NCBI GenBank assembly: GCA_039962225.1
Contig: JAMPKV010000005.1
Coordinates: forward strand, 310,001-374,000
Source of the DNA: Microcoleus sp. AS-A8
GTDB lineage: Bacteria > Cyanobacteriota > Cyanobacteriia > Cyanobacteriales > Coleofasciculaceae
Direction: 5' to 3'
DNA: 64,000 bases
Shown here: piece by piece, positions 7,552-16,597 of the stretch
Position numbering within the stretch: position 1 is the first letter of the stretch
How the letters are laid out: each line of letters starts with the position of its first letter
Made by a program: the position numbers and the translations under genes
The notes under the pieces: generated by a model
What the model was told of the DNA's origin: nothing
What the model saw: the letters and a program-made list of their open reading frames with translations, nothing else
Database searches by the model: none

Positions 7552-9462
7552 ATGATTTTAGAGATAAACGCGGATACTCTTCGGATCAATGCTAGAAAGA
7601 CCGATGGTTTCGATATTTTCAACATCCAGCATTACATCGGACCCAATCCCTACTTAGAGACAGCGGCGCTAGTCTTTGATTTTGCCTTGACTGGGCATTT
7701 AGCGCCTCGACCGATTGAGGACTATGTTGCCATTATTAGCGATCGCTTCCCAGAGGTGGGGCACAAAACCGCCGACTCCTTCGCAGAGCTGTTCGCGCGA
7801 ACGGTATCGGAAGCGGGAAAACTCGACATGGGGCTGCACCTGGAGCGCTGGAATCTCAAACCCTATAAGGATTACGTCAGGATTAGCGTCCAAACCGTTC
7901 ATGCCCGTACTCAGCGAGGCATCGTTTACGCCGTTTGGGACTGGTTTGAAGCCATCACTCAAGGTGAAGAGTTTTTATTTGAGGAACAGATCAAAGCGCT
8001 TCAGGATATGTTCCGGCGGTCTGTCTACGGTGGCCCGACTGTCTACGCCTTGCTCCGTACCGCCGGGGATCAGGGGATTCCTGCCTTTTATCTGTGGGAT
8101 GAAGGACTCATGCAATATGGCTATGGGAAAAATCAAGTTCGCGGTAGCGCAACGACCTTTGACTGTGATAGCCATCTAGACTCAGACTTTACCACCCGTA
8201 AGGATGACTGTAAGGCATTTCTGAGCAATCTCGGCTTTCCTGTACCGAAAGGGGATGTTGTTGTCTCCTGTAAGGAAGCTTTGAAGGTAGCCGAAAAGAT
8301 TGGTTATCCTGTCGCCGTCAAACCTGTAGCCGGTCATAAAGGAATTGGCGTGACAGCCGAGGTGCAAAACGCCGAAGAACTCGAATTTGCCTTTGATCGG
8401 GCTGTCGATGCCATTCCTGAGAACCAAGCGATCGAGATCATTGTTGAGAAAAGTATCTCTGGGGTTGATTTTCGCGTACTTTGTGTTAATGGTAGATTTG
8501 TCGCCGCGACAGAACGCCGTCCCGCCTCAGTCGTGGGTGATGGCCAGTCAACGATCGCACAGTTAATTGAGCGAGAAAACCGCAAGCCCGAACGGACAGA
8601 CTCCGCCACCTCACCTCTGGGTAAGATTCAGTCGGATGAGTCGATGGAACGGTATCTGCATGAGCAAGGCTTATCAACGAATAGCGTGGTTGAAAAAGAC
8701 CGCACCGTCTATCTTCGTAAAGTCGCGAATCTGTCAGCGGGAGGCTTGAGTATTGATGCCACACGCACGGTTCACCCTGACAATATTATCCTGGCGCAAG
8801 ACATCGCACAGCACTTTAAGCTGACTTGTCTAGGCATTGATGTGATTGCCCAAAGTTTGGCAAAATCCTGGAAATCTGGCAACTTTGGCATTATTGAAAT
8901 CAATGCAGCTCCAGGCATTTCGATGCATCTTAGACCGGCTGTGGGTGAAAGCGTGGATGTGCCCTCACATATCCTTGACACCTTCTTTGAGTCGGGTACT
9001 GCTGCCAGGATTCCGATTATCACCTTTAACCGGATTTCCGTTCAAGACCTGCAAGAAACGATTGACCATATTCTTCTGCAACACCCAGACTGGACAATTG
9101 GCGCTGTATGTCGCGATGCCGTCTTTGTCAATCGTTCCGAAAAAATCCTGCATCGGGATTATAATACCAACGTGCAAAACCTGGTGCGTAATCCCAAGCT
9201 TGACCTATTAATTGCCGAGTATGGGGAAGACATTTTGGAACGGGATGGTATGTTTTATCACGGCAGTAATATGGTTGTGCTGGATAATCCCACGGAGACG
9301 GAAATGATACTGACACGAGATATTTTTGACCACTCCATTGTGGTGATTAAAGAAGGAGATAGTGTCTCCATCCGACGCGAAGGCTTAATTGAACAGTATA
9401 CACTGGGTGCGTCTGAACCCTTTACCCGTGTCCATTTAAAGGAAATTGGAACGATCTTATAA
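7552..9462 (+). CDS. cphA2: Cyanophycin synthetase CphA2 (C-terminally truncated type)
   Basis: The 636-residue protein has the cyanophycin synthetase N-terminal domain (about 1-200), an ATP-grasp domain (about 205-480, with VAVKPVAGHKGIGVTAEV and NFGIIEINAAPGISMHLRP) and a shortened Mur-ligase-like remnant (about 490-636). Classical CphA1 has about 870-900 residues and a Mur-ligase P-loop (GTNGKT type); that motif is absent here. This is the architecture of CphA2, which is known to polymerise beta-Asp-Arg dipeptides with ATP rather than adding free Asp and Arg. The start at 7552 has GGGAG 9 bases upstream, and a strong hairpin follows the stop. With cphB nearby, the locus can degrade cyanophycin to dipeptide and rebuild the polymer. 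No cphA1 is in the window. Confidence 0.92.
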   Translation: MILEINADTLRINARKTDGFDIFNIQHYIGPNPYLETAALVFDFALTGHLAPRPIEDYVAIISDRFPEVGHKTADSFAELFARTVSEAGKLDMGLHLERWNLKPYKDYVRISVQTVHARTQRGIVYAVWDWFEAITQGEEFLFEEQIKALQDMFRRSVYGGPTVYALLRTAGDQGIPAFYLWDEGLMQYGYGKNQVRGSATTFDCDSHLDSDFTTRKDDCKAFLSNLGFPVPKGDVVVSCKEALKVAEKIGYPVAVKPVAGHKGIGVTAEVQNAEELEFAFDRAVDAIPENQAIEIIVEKSISGVDFRVLCVNGRFVAATERRPASVVGDGQSTIAQLIERENRKPERTDSATSPLGKIQSDESMERYLHEQGLSTNSVVEKDRTVYLRKVANLSAGGLSIDATRTVHPDNIILAQDIAQHFKLTCLGIDVIAQSLAKSWKSGNFGIIEINAAPGISMHLRPAVGESVDVPSHILDTFFESGTAARIPIITFNRISVQDLQETIDHILLQHPDWTIGAVCRDAVFVNRSEKILHRDYNTNVQNLVRNPKLDLLIAEYGEDILERDGMFYHGSNMVVLDNPTETEMILTRDIFDHSIVVIKEGDSVSIRREGLIEQYTLGASEPFTRVHLKEIGTIL

Positions 9463-9821
9463 TTAAGGCGGCGAAAAAAAAGAAAAGAAAGAAAAGAAAA
9501 AAGCTCTCTTGCCTTCTACCTCAACAAGAGAGCCTACTTTGTCTGTGGTGTGAGGAGCAGATCCATTAATTCAATTCTGCTCAACTATCAGGATAATCAG
9601 TAAATATGACGGAAATGTGAACCTCGTATAACCGTTTTACGACCTCGGTGACACTTCTAACCGTCAGCGGTTGTAGATGGAACTTGGATAGCTTGCAAGG
9701 CATCCTGCCTATTTCACAAAAAACGGCGAGTGCTCAAATGGCAAGTTAAATGGGGGAAAGCTTAGTTATGATGTGTCTCGATACACCCTACAGATAAAGT
9801 TCCTCCAGACCTAGTGATTTG
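9463..9821. other. Spacer between cphA2 and the polysaccharide island
   Basis: This 359-base stretch starts with an A-rich tract and the hairpin at 9503-9533 and contains no gene I can support. It separates the cyanophycin locus from the glycosyltransferase cluster and should contain the promoter for the first island gene, but no clear -35/-10 pair stands out. Confidence 0.45.
9503..9533 (+). terminator. Hairpin terminator after cphA2
   Basis: GCTCTCTTG and CAAGAGAGC form a perfect 9-bp stem with a 13-base loop, 40 bases after the cphA2 stop. Only a weak T-tract (CTACTTTG) follows on the plus strand. The A-rich tract before the stem would make a better U-run on the minus strand, so it may work in both directions. 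Confidence 0.65.
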
Positions 9822-10910
9822 ATGGAAATTATCCAAGTTGTACCAACGCTTCCCCCAGCCATTGATGGTTTGGGGGATTATGCTTTAAATCTTGCTCGTC
9901 AACTGCGTCGAGAATTTAACCAAGAAACGCATTTTGTCGTCAGTGATCCAAATTGGGAGGGAGAAAGGGAAATTGAGGGGTTTCCCATTAGCGCCCTACC
10001 GAGGCGTTCTGGAGCCGCTGTGTTATCATCCCTAAACGATATAGATTATTCACCCGCCTCAGTGTTACTGCATTATGTAGGTTATGGCTATGCGAAACGC
10101 GGTTGTCCCGTATGGTTAATCGATGGCTTACAGCGTTGGCGAACTACAGGTGTCAATCGGTTTCTGGTTACCATGTTCCATGAACTCTATGCCTTTGGGC
10201 CACCATGGACGAGTTCTTTTTGGCTATCACCCCTGCAAAAGAATTTGGCGATTCGTTTGTCGAGGCTGAGCGATCGCATTCTCACCAGCCGACAAAACTA
10301 TGCTAAATCACTCTATGACCTAAGTTCCGGCAAACATACCCAAATTCCTACCCTACCCGTGTTCTCCAACATCGGAGAACCTGATCGCGTGTCTTCCTTA
10401 ACTCAGCGTGAAAAACGTATTGTCGTCTTTGGCAGTCCCAGCAATCGAGGACGAGTGTATCGCGAATCTTGGGCAGAGTTGCAGCTAACGTGCGAGTTAC
10501 TAGGGATTGAAGAAATCTGGGATATCGGTGCAAGAACGGGTTTAAATTTATCTTCTATGAACGGCGTACCTGTAGTGGAACTGGGAGAGCGATCGGCTGC
10601 CGAAATCAGTGGTTTCTTGTTAAAGTCTCTCGCCGCTTTCTTCAACTACACCCCTGAGTTTCTGGCAAAATCAACGATATATGCTGCCTACTGCGCTCAC
10701 GGTTTACTTCCTGTTAGCCATGTAGGCAGTCCTTTTCCGGTTGATGGAATCATTGAGGGAAAACACTTTTGGACTCCGCATCACAAGACAGACGGCATAA
10801 AATCATTAGAATCATTGCAGGCGATTGCCGATCAGGCTCACGCTTGGTATCAAACCCATAACCTATCACTACAAGCTCAAACTTTTGCGGCACTGCTAGC
10901 AAACAATTAG
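9822..10910 (+). CDS. Divergent GT-B glycosyltransferase
   Basis: Codon 9822 (ATG) is preferred over the TTG directly before it. The 362-residue protein opens with IIQVVPTLPPAIDGLGDYAL, the Gly-rich N-terminal loop typical of GT4-like enzymes, and has an HELYAFGPPW segment. The C-terminal half is divergent: the usual E-x7-E donor-binding motif is not clear, but AIYAAY-like and GLLPVSHVGSPFPVDG segments occupy that place. It most likely transfers a sugar in exopolysaccharide synthesis, with unknown donor and acceptor. It is the first gene of the island, on the same strand as almost all others. Confidence 0.65.
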   Translation: MEIIQVVPTLPPAIDGLGDYALNLARQLRREFNQETHFVVSDPNWEGEREIEGFPISALPRRSGAAVLSSLNDIDYSPASVLLHYVGYGYAKRGCPVWLIDGLQRWRTTGVNRFLVTMFHELYAFGPPWTSSFWLSPLQKNLAIRLSRLSDRILTSRQNYAKSLYDLSSGKHTQIPTLPVFSNIGEPDRVSSLTQREKRIVVFGSPSNRGRVYRESWAELQLTCELLGIEEIWDIGARTGLNLSSMNGVPVVELGERSAAEISGFLLKSLAAFFNYTPEFLAKSTIYAAYCAHGLLPVSHVGSPFPVDGIIEGKHFWTPHHKTDGIKSLESLQAIADQAHAWYQTHNLSLQAQTFAALLANN

Positions 10911-10957
10911 GGAGTGGGTATTAGTAAGATTAGTTGAATTCAAAGGAGCTAGTTGCG

Positions 10958-11167
10958 ATGTTTCAATCCATGAAGAAGTTGGTAGACTATTACATCCGCA
11001 ATTACGAACCCACCATGAAACACGGTGAGGAGGGCGTCAAGCAGTGTGGTTACAAAGCTTACGTTGGCGGAGACTATGAACAAGGTAGCAACCAGCAGCT
11101 CGACTACTGTATGAATCGGAAGTTTTATGGGAGAAAAAGATGCGCCGAACCAAGGTCGCGTGTTTAA
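10958..11167 (+). CDS. Small unrecognised protein
   Basis: ATG 10958 is preceded by AAAGGAG at good spacing, which favours it over an in-frame TTG at 10934. The 69-residue product is rich in Tyr, Gly and charged residues (YYIRNYEP, GYKAYVGGDYEQG) with three Cys in its second half. It has no signal peptide or membrane helix, and I recognise no family. It lies 47 bases after a glycosyltransferase and 70 before a TylF-type methyltransferase. It may be a real small gene of the island; the ribosome-binding site is the main evidence. Confidence 0.5.
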   Translation: MFQSMKKLVDYYIRNYEPTMKHGEEGVKQCGYKAYVGGDYEQGSNQQLDYCMNRKFYGRKRCAEPRSRV

Positions 11168-11236
11168 GTACGTAGCGGTCTAAAGCAATGAGAATTGCTA
11201 TCACTCTAACGTTTCACTCAGTGCATCAGTATCTTC

Positions 11237-11962
11237 ATGTTAAGACAGTCTGCCAAAACTAAACTGCAAAAAATATCACCTCAGCCCCTGCTAGAAGTGG
11301 CATACGATCTTCGGTACTTTGGCTTACCCGAACCGTTTAGAACAGTACGTCCCCATTCTCTTCTTTCTTATATCAATCTTTTCTTCTTACAAGAACTAGC
11401 GCAGCGATTAGAACGGGAAGAAATTCCTGGCGATTTTGTCGAGTGTGGTGTTTACCGGGGAGGGAGTGCAGGTGTATTAGGTTACGAAGCAAAGCGTTCT
11501 AAATTTAGCCGCAAGCTATGGCTCTATGACTCGTTTGCAGGGATGCCAGAAACCATGGAAAAGGATGATGATTCTTCGCGTTCGCTTACAGGTTCTTATA
11601 TTGGCTCTGAGAAGCAAACTCGCCGAATTATGCATCGGCTAAAGGTTCCAGAGGAACAATATACGATTGTCGTTGGGTTATTCGAGGATACATTTCCTCT
11701 AGCAGAACGAGTGAAAATTGCATTATTACACATTGATTGTGATTTCTATAATCCCGTCAAACTGTCTTTAGAGAAATTTTATGAATCCGTTCAACCTGGG
11801 GGTTATGTACTGTTAAACGATTATGGTTATTTTCAAGGGAGTCGGTTAGCCACTGATGAATTTATCAGTCAGTTGAACCATCCCGTGCATCTGGTACAGA
11901 TTGACAAAGAAGCTTATTACTTTCAAAAACCAAAGCTGAACTCTGGAAATATTACATCGTAG
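11237..11962 (+). CDS. TylF/MycF-type sugar O-methyltransferase
   Basis: The 241-residue protein matches the macrocin O-methyltransferase (TylF) family: GDFVECGVYRGGSAGVLGYE (SAM-binding loop, about residues 62-81), LWLYDSFAGMPE (about 94-105), ALLHIDCDFYNPVKLSLE (metal-binding Asp residues, about 161-178) and PGGYVLLNDYG. These enzymes use SAM and a divalent metal to methylate sugar hydroxyls. In this setting it probably methylates a sugar of the exopolysaccharide or its nucleotide precursor. It starts at ATG 11237. Confidence 0.88.
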   Translation: MLRQSAKTKLQKISPQPLLEVAYDLRYFGLPEPFRTVRPHSLLSYINLFFLQELAQRLEREEIPGDFVECGVYRGGSAGVLGYEAKRSKFSRKLWLYDSFAGMPETMEKDDDSSRSLTGSYIGSEKQTRRIMHRLKVPEEQYTIVVGLFEDTFPLAERVKIALLHIDCDFYNPVKLSLEKFYESVQPGGYVLLNDYGYFQGSRLATDEFISQLNHPVHLVQIDKEAYYFQKPKLNSGNITS

Positions 11963-12026
11963 TTAGATAATTTGCTGGGATAGCGTCGTCAAGTTAATTG
12001 CAGACTAAGAATAGCCCAAGAATCGG

Positions 12027-13151
12027 ATGAAAATTTTGCTCTACTCTTCTGTATTTTGGCCTTCTTTGGGTGGCGTTGAGACTATCACGGCTACACTCGC
12101 TGAAAATATTGTTCGGTTAGGACAGGAATGCATCGTTGTCACAGAAACGCCTTCTGAGCAAGAAGATAACCGGAGTTATAGAGTGGTTAGACAGCCAAAA
12201 CTGAGAGAGCGATTTGATCTGACACGTCAATGTGACTTAGTACATTCCAATGGTGCAAGTATTGCCCTGTTTCCTTTTGCCAAATTGAATAATAAACCTT
12301 TCATTTGGACACACAATGGCTATCAAGTTTCCTGTGTTGATGGTTTGGGTTGGGTAGATGGTGAACCAGCTCCCCTCACTCCCATACCTTCCTTAATTTA
12401 CCACTTTCAAAAAAAAGGTTTAATTCACTTTTTACGTGAGTCTATTAAGTTAGGAATTAGGCGTTATGTTGCTGCTCAGGTAGATTTGAATATTGCGGCT
12501 ACAGAGTGGGTGGCTAAACGACAACCTTTAAAAAATCAAATCGTATCCTACACTCCCTATCCCCTCAATCAATTCAAATTATCAAAAAACGGAGTATCTA
12601 AAAAATATGATTATATCTATGTGGGTCGCTTAGTTAGTGAGAAGGGTGTCCCCGATTTAATTAAGGCATTTCATTTACTACTTTTTTCTCCTAATGGCCG
12701 AGGAAAAAAACTGGCTATTGTAGGCGAAGGGAATATAAGATCAGACTTGGGAAAGCTGGTATCAGAACTACAACTTACCGAGCATGTATTTTTCTTAGGT
12801 TCTCAATATGGTAAAGACTTAATAGAAATTATTGCTCAAAGCAAGATTGCTGTTGTTCCCTCAGTTTGGGAAGAACCGATGGGAGGAGTAGCCTTAGAAT
12901 TATTGGCGGCTGGTAAAAATATTATTGTATCTGAGTTTGGAGGCCATGCAGAATGTGTAGGTAACGCTGGTTTGAAATTTAAGAATGGAGACTACGAATC
13001 GCTTTATGAATGTATGATAAAACTTCTCACTGATGAGTCATTGGCTAAACAACAACTAGAAAATTCTTCTTTTCAAGTTGAAAAATTTGATGAATTACAT
13101 CTGACGGAAAAATATATAAATATATATAAGTCTTTATTAAATCATCGCTAA
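12027..13151 (+). CDS. GT4 family glycosyltransferase
   Basis: The 374-residue protein has the GT4 N-terminal glycine loop (FWPSLGGVETITATLAENIV), YVGRLVSEKGVPDLIKAF at the start of the donor domain and the E-x7-E region in PSVWEEPMGGVALELLAAGK. It retains a donor, presumably a nucleotide sugar, in the C-terminal Rossmann domain. The specific sugar cannot be read from sequence. The second half of the gene is distinctly AT-rich, like the methyltransferase that follows. Confidence 0.9.
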   Translation: MKILLYSSVFWPSLGGVETITATLAENIVRLGQECIVVTETPSEQEDNRSYRVVRQPKLRERFDLTRQCDLVHSNGASIALFPFAKLNNKPFIWTHNGYQVSCVDGLGWVDGEPAPLTPIPSLIYHFQKKGLIHFLRESIKLGIRRYVAAQVDLNIAATEWVAKRQPLKNQIVSYTPYPLNQFKLSKNGVSKKYDYIYVGRLVSEKGVPDLIKAFHLLLFSPNGRGKKLAIVGEGNIRSDLGKLVSELQLTEHVFFLGSQYGKDLIEIIAQSKIAVVPSVWEEPMGGVALELLAAGKNIIVSEFGGHAECVGNAGLKFKNGDYESLYECMIKLLTDESLAKQQLENSSFQVEKFDELHLTEKYINIYKSLLNHR

Positions 13152-13236
13152 GTAAGTTTAAGGGAGGGAAGTTTAGAGAAACATCAATGATCGATTTCAA
13201 TATTTTGTTAATTTATTAAACCCATGAATTAATCAA

Positions 13237-13899
13237 ATGAGGAACTTAGACTTGTATAACCAAGATTATTATAGTAGTCATTATGCACAAATATTTGCAG
13301 ATAAAAAATATTATGAAATTCTTTCTTTATATTGGAAAAACATAATTTTTGAGCAAAACAAACTCGATTCTGATTCATCGGTTTTAGATTTTGGCTGTGG
13401 TTTAGGACAGGTTTCAGCCGCTCTAAAAAATGTTACATTTTTTGATTATTCAGACTATGCTGTTAATTTTTTGAACCAAAATGGAAAAAAGGCTTTAAAC
13501 CGTGTAGAAAGTATTCCTAAAAACTATTTTGATTTTTTACTTTCTTCTCACTCACTGGAACATTCACCAACACCAGCAGAAGATTTGAAAAATTTTCATC
13601 GCTACCTCAAACCGGGAGGTCAATTAATTCTTATCCTTCCCGTAGAAGTCGATTTAAAACCGAGTTTAAAGCCAGATTCTAATCAACATTTTCAATGCTG
13701 GACATTTCAAACTATCACTAATCTTCTAGTTTACTGCGGCTGGCGTCCTGTTCACCAAGATCTTATTTATGGCCCTTTTCTGTTGAAAACGCTTGGCTCC
13801 ATAGTTTCTCAGCATCAAGCCGTCAAAATTGCCTATCGGCTCAGTAATCTAAAAAAGAACTACCCCTCACTTTTGACAATTGCTGAATCAATTAATTAA
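13237..13899 (+). CDS. Class I SAM-dependent methyltransferase, AT-rich gene
   Basis: The 220-residue protein has motif I SVLDFGCGLGQVSAAL (about residues 48-63) and the post-motif SSHSLEHSPTPAEDL, then YLKPGGQLILILPVE, which are typical of Methyltransf_11/12 enzymes. The acceptor is unknown; glycan or sugar-nucleotide methylation fits the setting. The gene is noticeably more AT-rich than the neighbouring transporter genes, which suggests separate origin. It starts at ATG 13237 with no strong ribosome-binding site. Confidence 0.85.
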   Translation: MRNLDLYNQDYYSSHYAQIFADKKYYEILSLYWKNIIFEQNKLDSDSSVLDFGCGLGQVSAALKNVTFFDYSDYAVNFLNQNGKKALNRVESIPKNYFDFLLSSHSLEHSPTPAEDLKNFHRYLKPGGQLILILPVEVDLKPSLKPDSNQHFQCWTFQTITNLLVYCGWRPVHQDLIYGPFLLKTLGSIVSQHQAVKIAYRLSNLKKNYPSLLTIAESIN

Positions 13900-13926
13900 T
13901 CTATAAAATCTCTAAAGGTTCATTGA

Positions 13927-15339
13927 GTGAAGCTGGTAATTGCTCTATTCGCTTGTGTCGTTATCTTTTATCTTTCAGCTTTGAAGTGGCGTCGTTCCGT
14001 AAAAGCTGTCTTTATTCTTCTAGTTTTTGAGGGCGCACTGCGAAAGTGGGTACTGCCTCAGGCTAGTGAGATGATTTATTTTCTCAAAGATGTGGTATTG
14101 ATCGGTGCATATTTGAATTTTTATGCCTTCTCAGTTCCTAAAGACAAGTTACCCAAAAAAGGAGGAAGACAAATTGTTAATGTTTTGATATTTATTGCTA
14201 TGGGCTGGTGCATTTTCCAGGCGTTTAATCCTAGCTTAGGGTCGCCGTTAGTTGGCATTTTTGGACTCAGAGGCTATCTGGTATACATCCCCTTGATTTG
14301 GATGATTCCATATTTGTTTGAGTCAGAAGATGAACTTTTCAAATTTTTGCGATCGCACCTCCTGCTAACTATACCTTGTGGCCTCATCGGTATTGTTCAG
14401 TTCTTTAGCCCTTATGACAGTTTTATTAATGCTTATGCTGACGAAGCAGCAGTCGGAAAAGCTACATTCGGAGCAACATCAGCAGTCCGCATCACGGGCA
14501 CCTTTTCCTATATTAATAACTACGCTGTCTATCTGATAGTCTGCTTTGCCTTACTGATAGCCCTGCTTTCAGTCAAACAGTCGCTAAAATGGCAAATTAT
14601 CGGTGTTATAGCCCTATTTTTAGTGAGCATTAATTCCTTCATGACTGGTTCTCGTACCACAATTTTAGCTGAAGTTTTATTTTTAATAGGTTATTTCTGT
14701 GCGAAAGGATTGACTCGACCTTCCAGCGCAGTGCGTCTGCTCAAAAAGTTAATTGTGCCTACTATAATTGTTGCAATTGCTGGCTTTATCTGGTTTAGTC
14801 CGGCAATCGAAGCTTTTTGGCTGCGTACAACATCTAATAAAGATGTATCTGGACGAATTTTACTCAGTTTCACGGAGCCTATTGACTTTATCAAATATAA
14901 AGAACTGGATGGCTTTGGCACTGGCGCAACCCATCAAGCTGCCCCCACAATTCGCCTAATCTTGAATTTACCACCGGGTGAAGTTATTCCAACTTATTTT
15001 GAACCAGAAATGGGCAGAATTGCTTTAGAGTTAGGCCCCCTCGGCTTTCTTTTTTGGTATGGTTTGAGGGTAAGTATTCTAATTATGCTTCTACGTACCT
15101 TTTTGAGCTTAAAAACACGATTCTTGCGCGAATTAGCACTCGTGGCTTTCTTACTCCAGCTCATCCAAATCAATGGGTTCCTGGTATTTCACCATACCTA
15201 CGCCGTTTACTATTGGTTTCTCAGCAGCTTTATCTTTTTGCTACCTCGATTGGAACAAATAGAAAACTGGCAAAGAGAACAACAATTTTGGCAGGAACAT
15301 GTCCTATCCTCGTATTTCCCTAATTCATCCTACAGGTAA
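13927..15339 (+). CDS. Wzy-like O-antigen/exopolysaccharide polymerase
   Basis: The 470-residue, multi-pass membrane protein (about 11-12 hydrophobic segments) begins at GTG 13927. The region SINSFMTGSRTTILAEVLFL (about 237-256) is the O-antigen ligase/polymerase-like signature, and the long periplasmic-type loop at about 290-360 contains PEMGRIALELGPLGFLFWYG. Such proteins join undecaprenyl-linked repeat units or ligate chains outside the membrane. The next glycosyltransferase starts 41 bases inside this gene, so the two are translationally linked. Wzy and WaaL-type ligases cannot be told apart from sequence alone. Confidence 0.8.
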   Translation: MKLVIALFACVVIFYLSALKWRRSVKAVFILLVFEGALRKWVLPQASEMIYFLKDVVLIGAYLNFYAFSVPKDKLPKKGGRQIVNVLIFIAMGWCIFQAFNPSLGSPLVGIFGLRGYLVYIPLIWMIPYLFESEDELFKFLRSHLLLTIPCGLIGIVQFFSPYDSFINAYADEAAVGKATFGATSAVRITGTFSYINNYAVYLIVCFALLIALLSVKQSLKWQIIGVIALFLVSINSFMTGSRTTILAEVLFLIGYFCAKGLTRPSSAVRLLKKLIVPTIIVAIAGFIWFSPAIEAFWLRTTSNKDVSGRILLSFTEPIDFIKYKELDGFGTGATHQAAPTIRLILNLPPGEVIPTYFEPEMGRIALELGPLGFLFWYGLRVSILIMLLRTFLSLKTRFLRELALVAFLLQLIQINGFLVFHHTYAVYYWFLSSFIFLLPRLEQIENWQREQQFWQEHVLSSYFPNSSYR

Positions 15340-16555
15340 TCCTAACTCCCGAAATTGTGCGATCGCTTTATCAGAAATTGGATTACTCAAGGAAATTATT
15401 ACGACCATTGCCTATAATCCTGAAGGCTCTTTTTCACCTTACTTAACTCTACTACCCAAGAAAATTAAAGACCGTGTCACGCAGGAATTAGGACGCAGAA
15501 CTTGGGTTCCCCCCCCAGGTACACTGATGCGGACGCATCCCTGGCAGGAAGTCATACGGCTTATCCTTGTGAAAACAGGTTTATATCGCCGCTTGGGTTT
15601 CAGCTATCAAGAACTCGTCGATCACATCTATCTCTCACTGGATCGTCACGTCGCCGAACATCATCTCCAAGAGTTGGATGCCGTCTATGCTTACGAAGAT
15701 AGTGCGGCTACGATATTCCAGATGGCAAAACAGCAAGGTATCCTGTGCTTATACGATCTACCCATCGCCTTTTATCGCACAAGTCACGCTCTATTGGCAC
15801 AAGAAGCTGAACGATTTCCCAACTTAGCTTCAGCGTTGCAAGTAACTCAAGAACCGACGTGGAAACTTGAGCGAAAAGAGGAGGAAATTCAATTAGCCGA
15901 CCACATTTTTGCCCCCTCTTCCTTTGTTCAGAATTCCTTACTTGAGGCAGGCGTAAATAAAGACAAGATAAGTGTAATTACTTTCGGTGCACCAATTGAT
16001 TATTTCCAACCACAACCTAAAAATGATAAATTTTTTCGAGTGTTATTTGTCGGTCGTGTAGAGCCTCGTAAAGGTGTTCACTATTTATTACAAGCTTGGC
16101 AGGAATTAAATTTTTCTCAATCTGAGCTTTTATTGGTAGGAATCAATGATTTTCCGGAAGGCTGGTTAGAGCGATACACCGAGCAAATCCGTTATATTTC
16201 ATCCGTACCTCATGCCTCATTAAATCAGTACTATAGCTCAGCCAATGTTTTAGTACTCCCTTCTCTGGTTGAAGGACTTGCCTTAGTGCAATTAGAGGCA
16301 TTAGCTTGTGGAATTCCGCTAATTACCACGCCAAATGCTGGCGGTTCTGATATTATTACCGATGGCATAGAAGGCTTTATTGTACCAATTCGCGATACAG
16401 AAATGTTAAAAGAAAAACTAGAGTGGTGCTATCAACATCCCTTAGAATTAGCCGAAATGGGTCGTGCTGCTCGTCGCCAAGCTGAACAGCTAACGTGGGA
16501 GCGATATCGTCAGAAATTAGCCAGTCAGATGTTGCAGATTTTAAACCACAGTTAG
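15299..16555 (+). CDS. GT4 family glycosyltransferase overlapping the polymerase gene
   Basis: The 418-residue protein starts at ATG 15299, 41 bases before the stop of the polymerase gene. The sequence ISLIHPTGNPNSRNCAIAL opens the acceptor domain. VLFVGRVEPRKGVHYLLQAW begins the donor domain, and PSLVEGLALVQLEALACGIP contains the E-x7-E motif of GT4 retaining enzymes. The large overlap in another frame argues for coupled expression with the polymerase. The sugar specificity is unknown. Confidence 0.88.
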   Translation: MSYPRISLIHPTGNPNSRNCAIALSEIGLLKEIITTIAYNPEGSFSPYLTLLPKKIKDRVTQELGRRTWVPPPGTLMRTHPWQEVIRLILVKTGLYRRLGFSYQELVDHIYLSLDRHVAEHHLQELDAVYAYEDSAATIFQMAKQQGILCLYDLPIAFYRTSHALLAQEAERFPNLASALQVTQEPTWKLERKEEEIQLADHIFAPSSFVQNSLLEAGVNKDKISVITFGAPIDYFQPQPKNDKFFRVLFVGRVEPRKGVHYLLQAWQELNFSQSELLLVGINDFPEGWLERYTEQIRYISSVPHASLNQYYSSANVLVLPSLVEGLALVQLEALACGIPLITTPNAGGSDIITDGIEGFIVPIRDTEMLKEKLEWCYQHPLELAEMGRAARRQAEQLTWERYRQKLASQMLQILNHS

Positions 16556-16597
16556 GCTTAGTTCATCAAGGTCTAAAACATCTATATAACAGAACTT

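Noticed and set aside
7715-8179. 154-codon open frame on the plus strand inside cphA2
   Set aside because: It overlaps a conserved part of cphA2 in another frame and its composition is that of a shadow frame.
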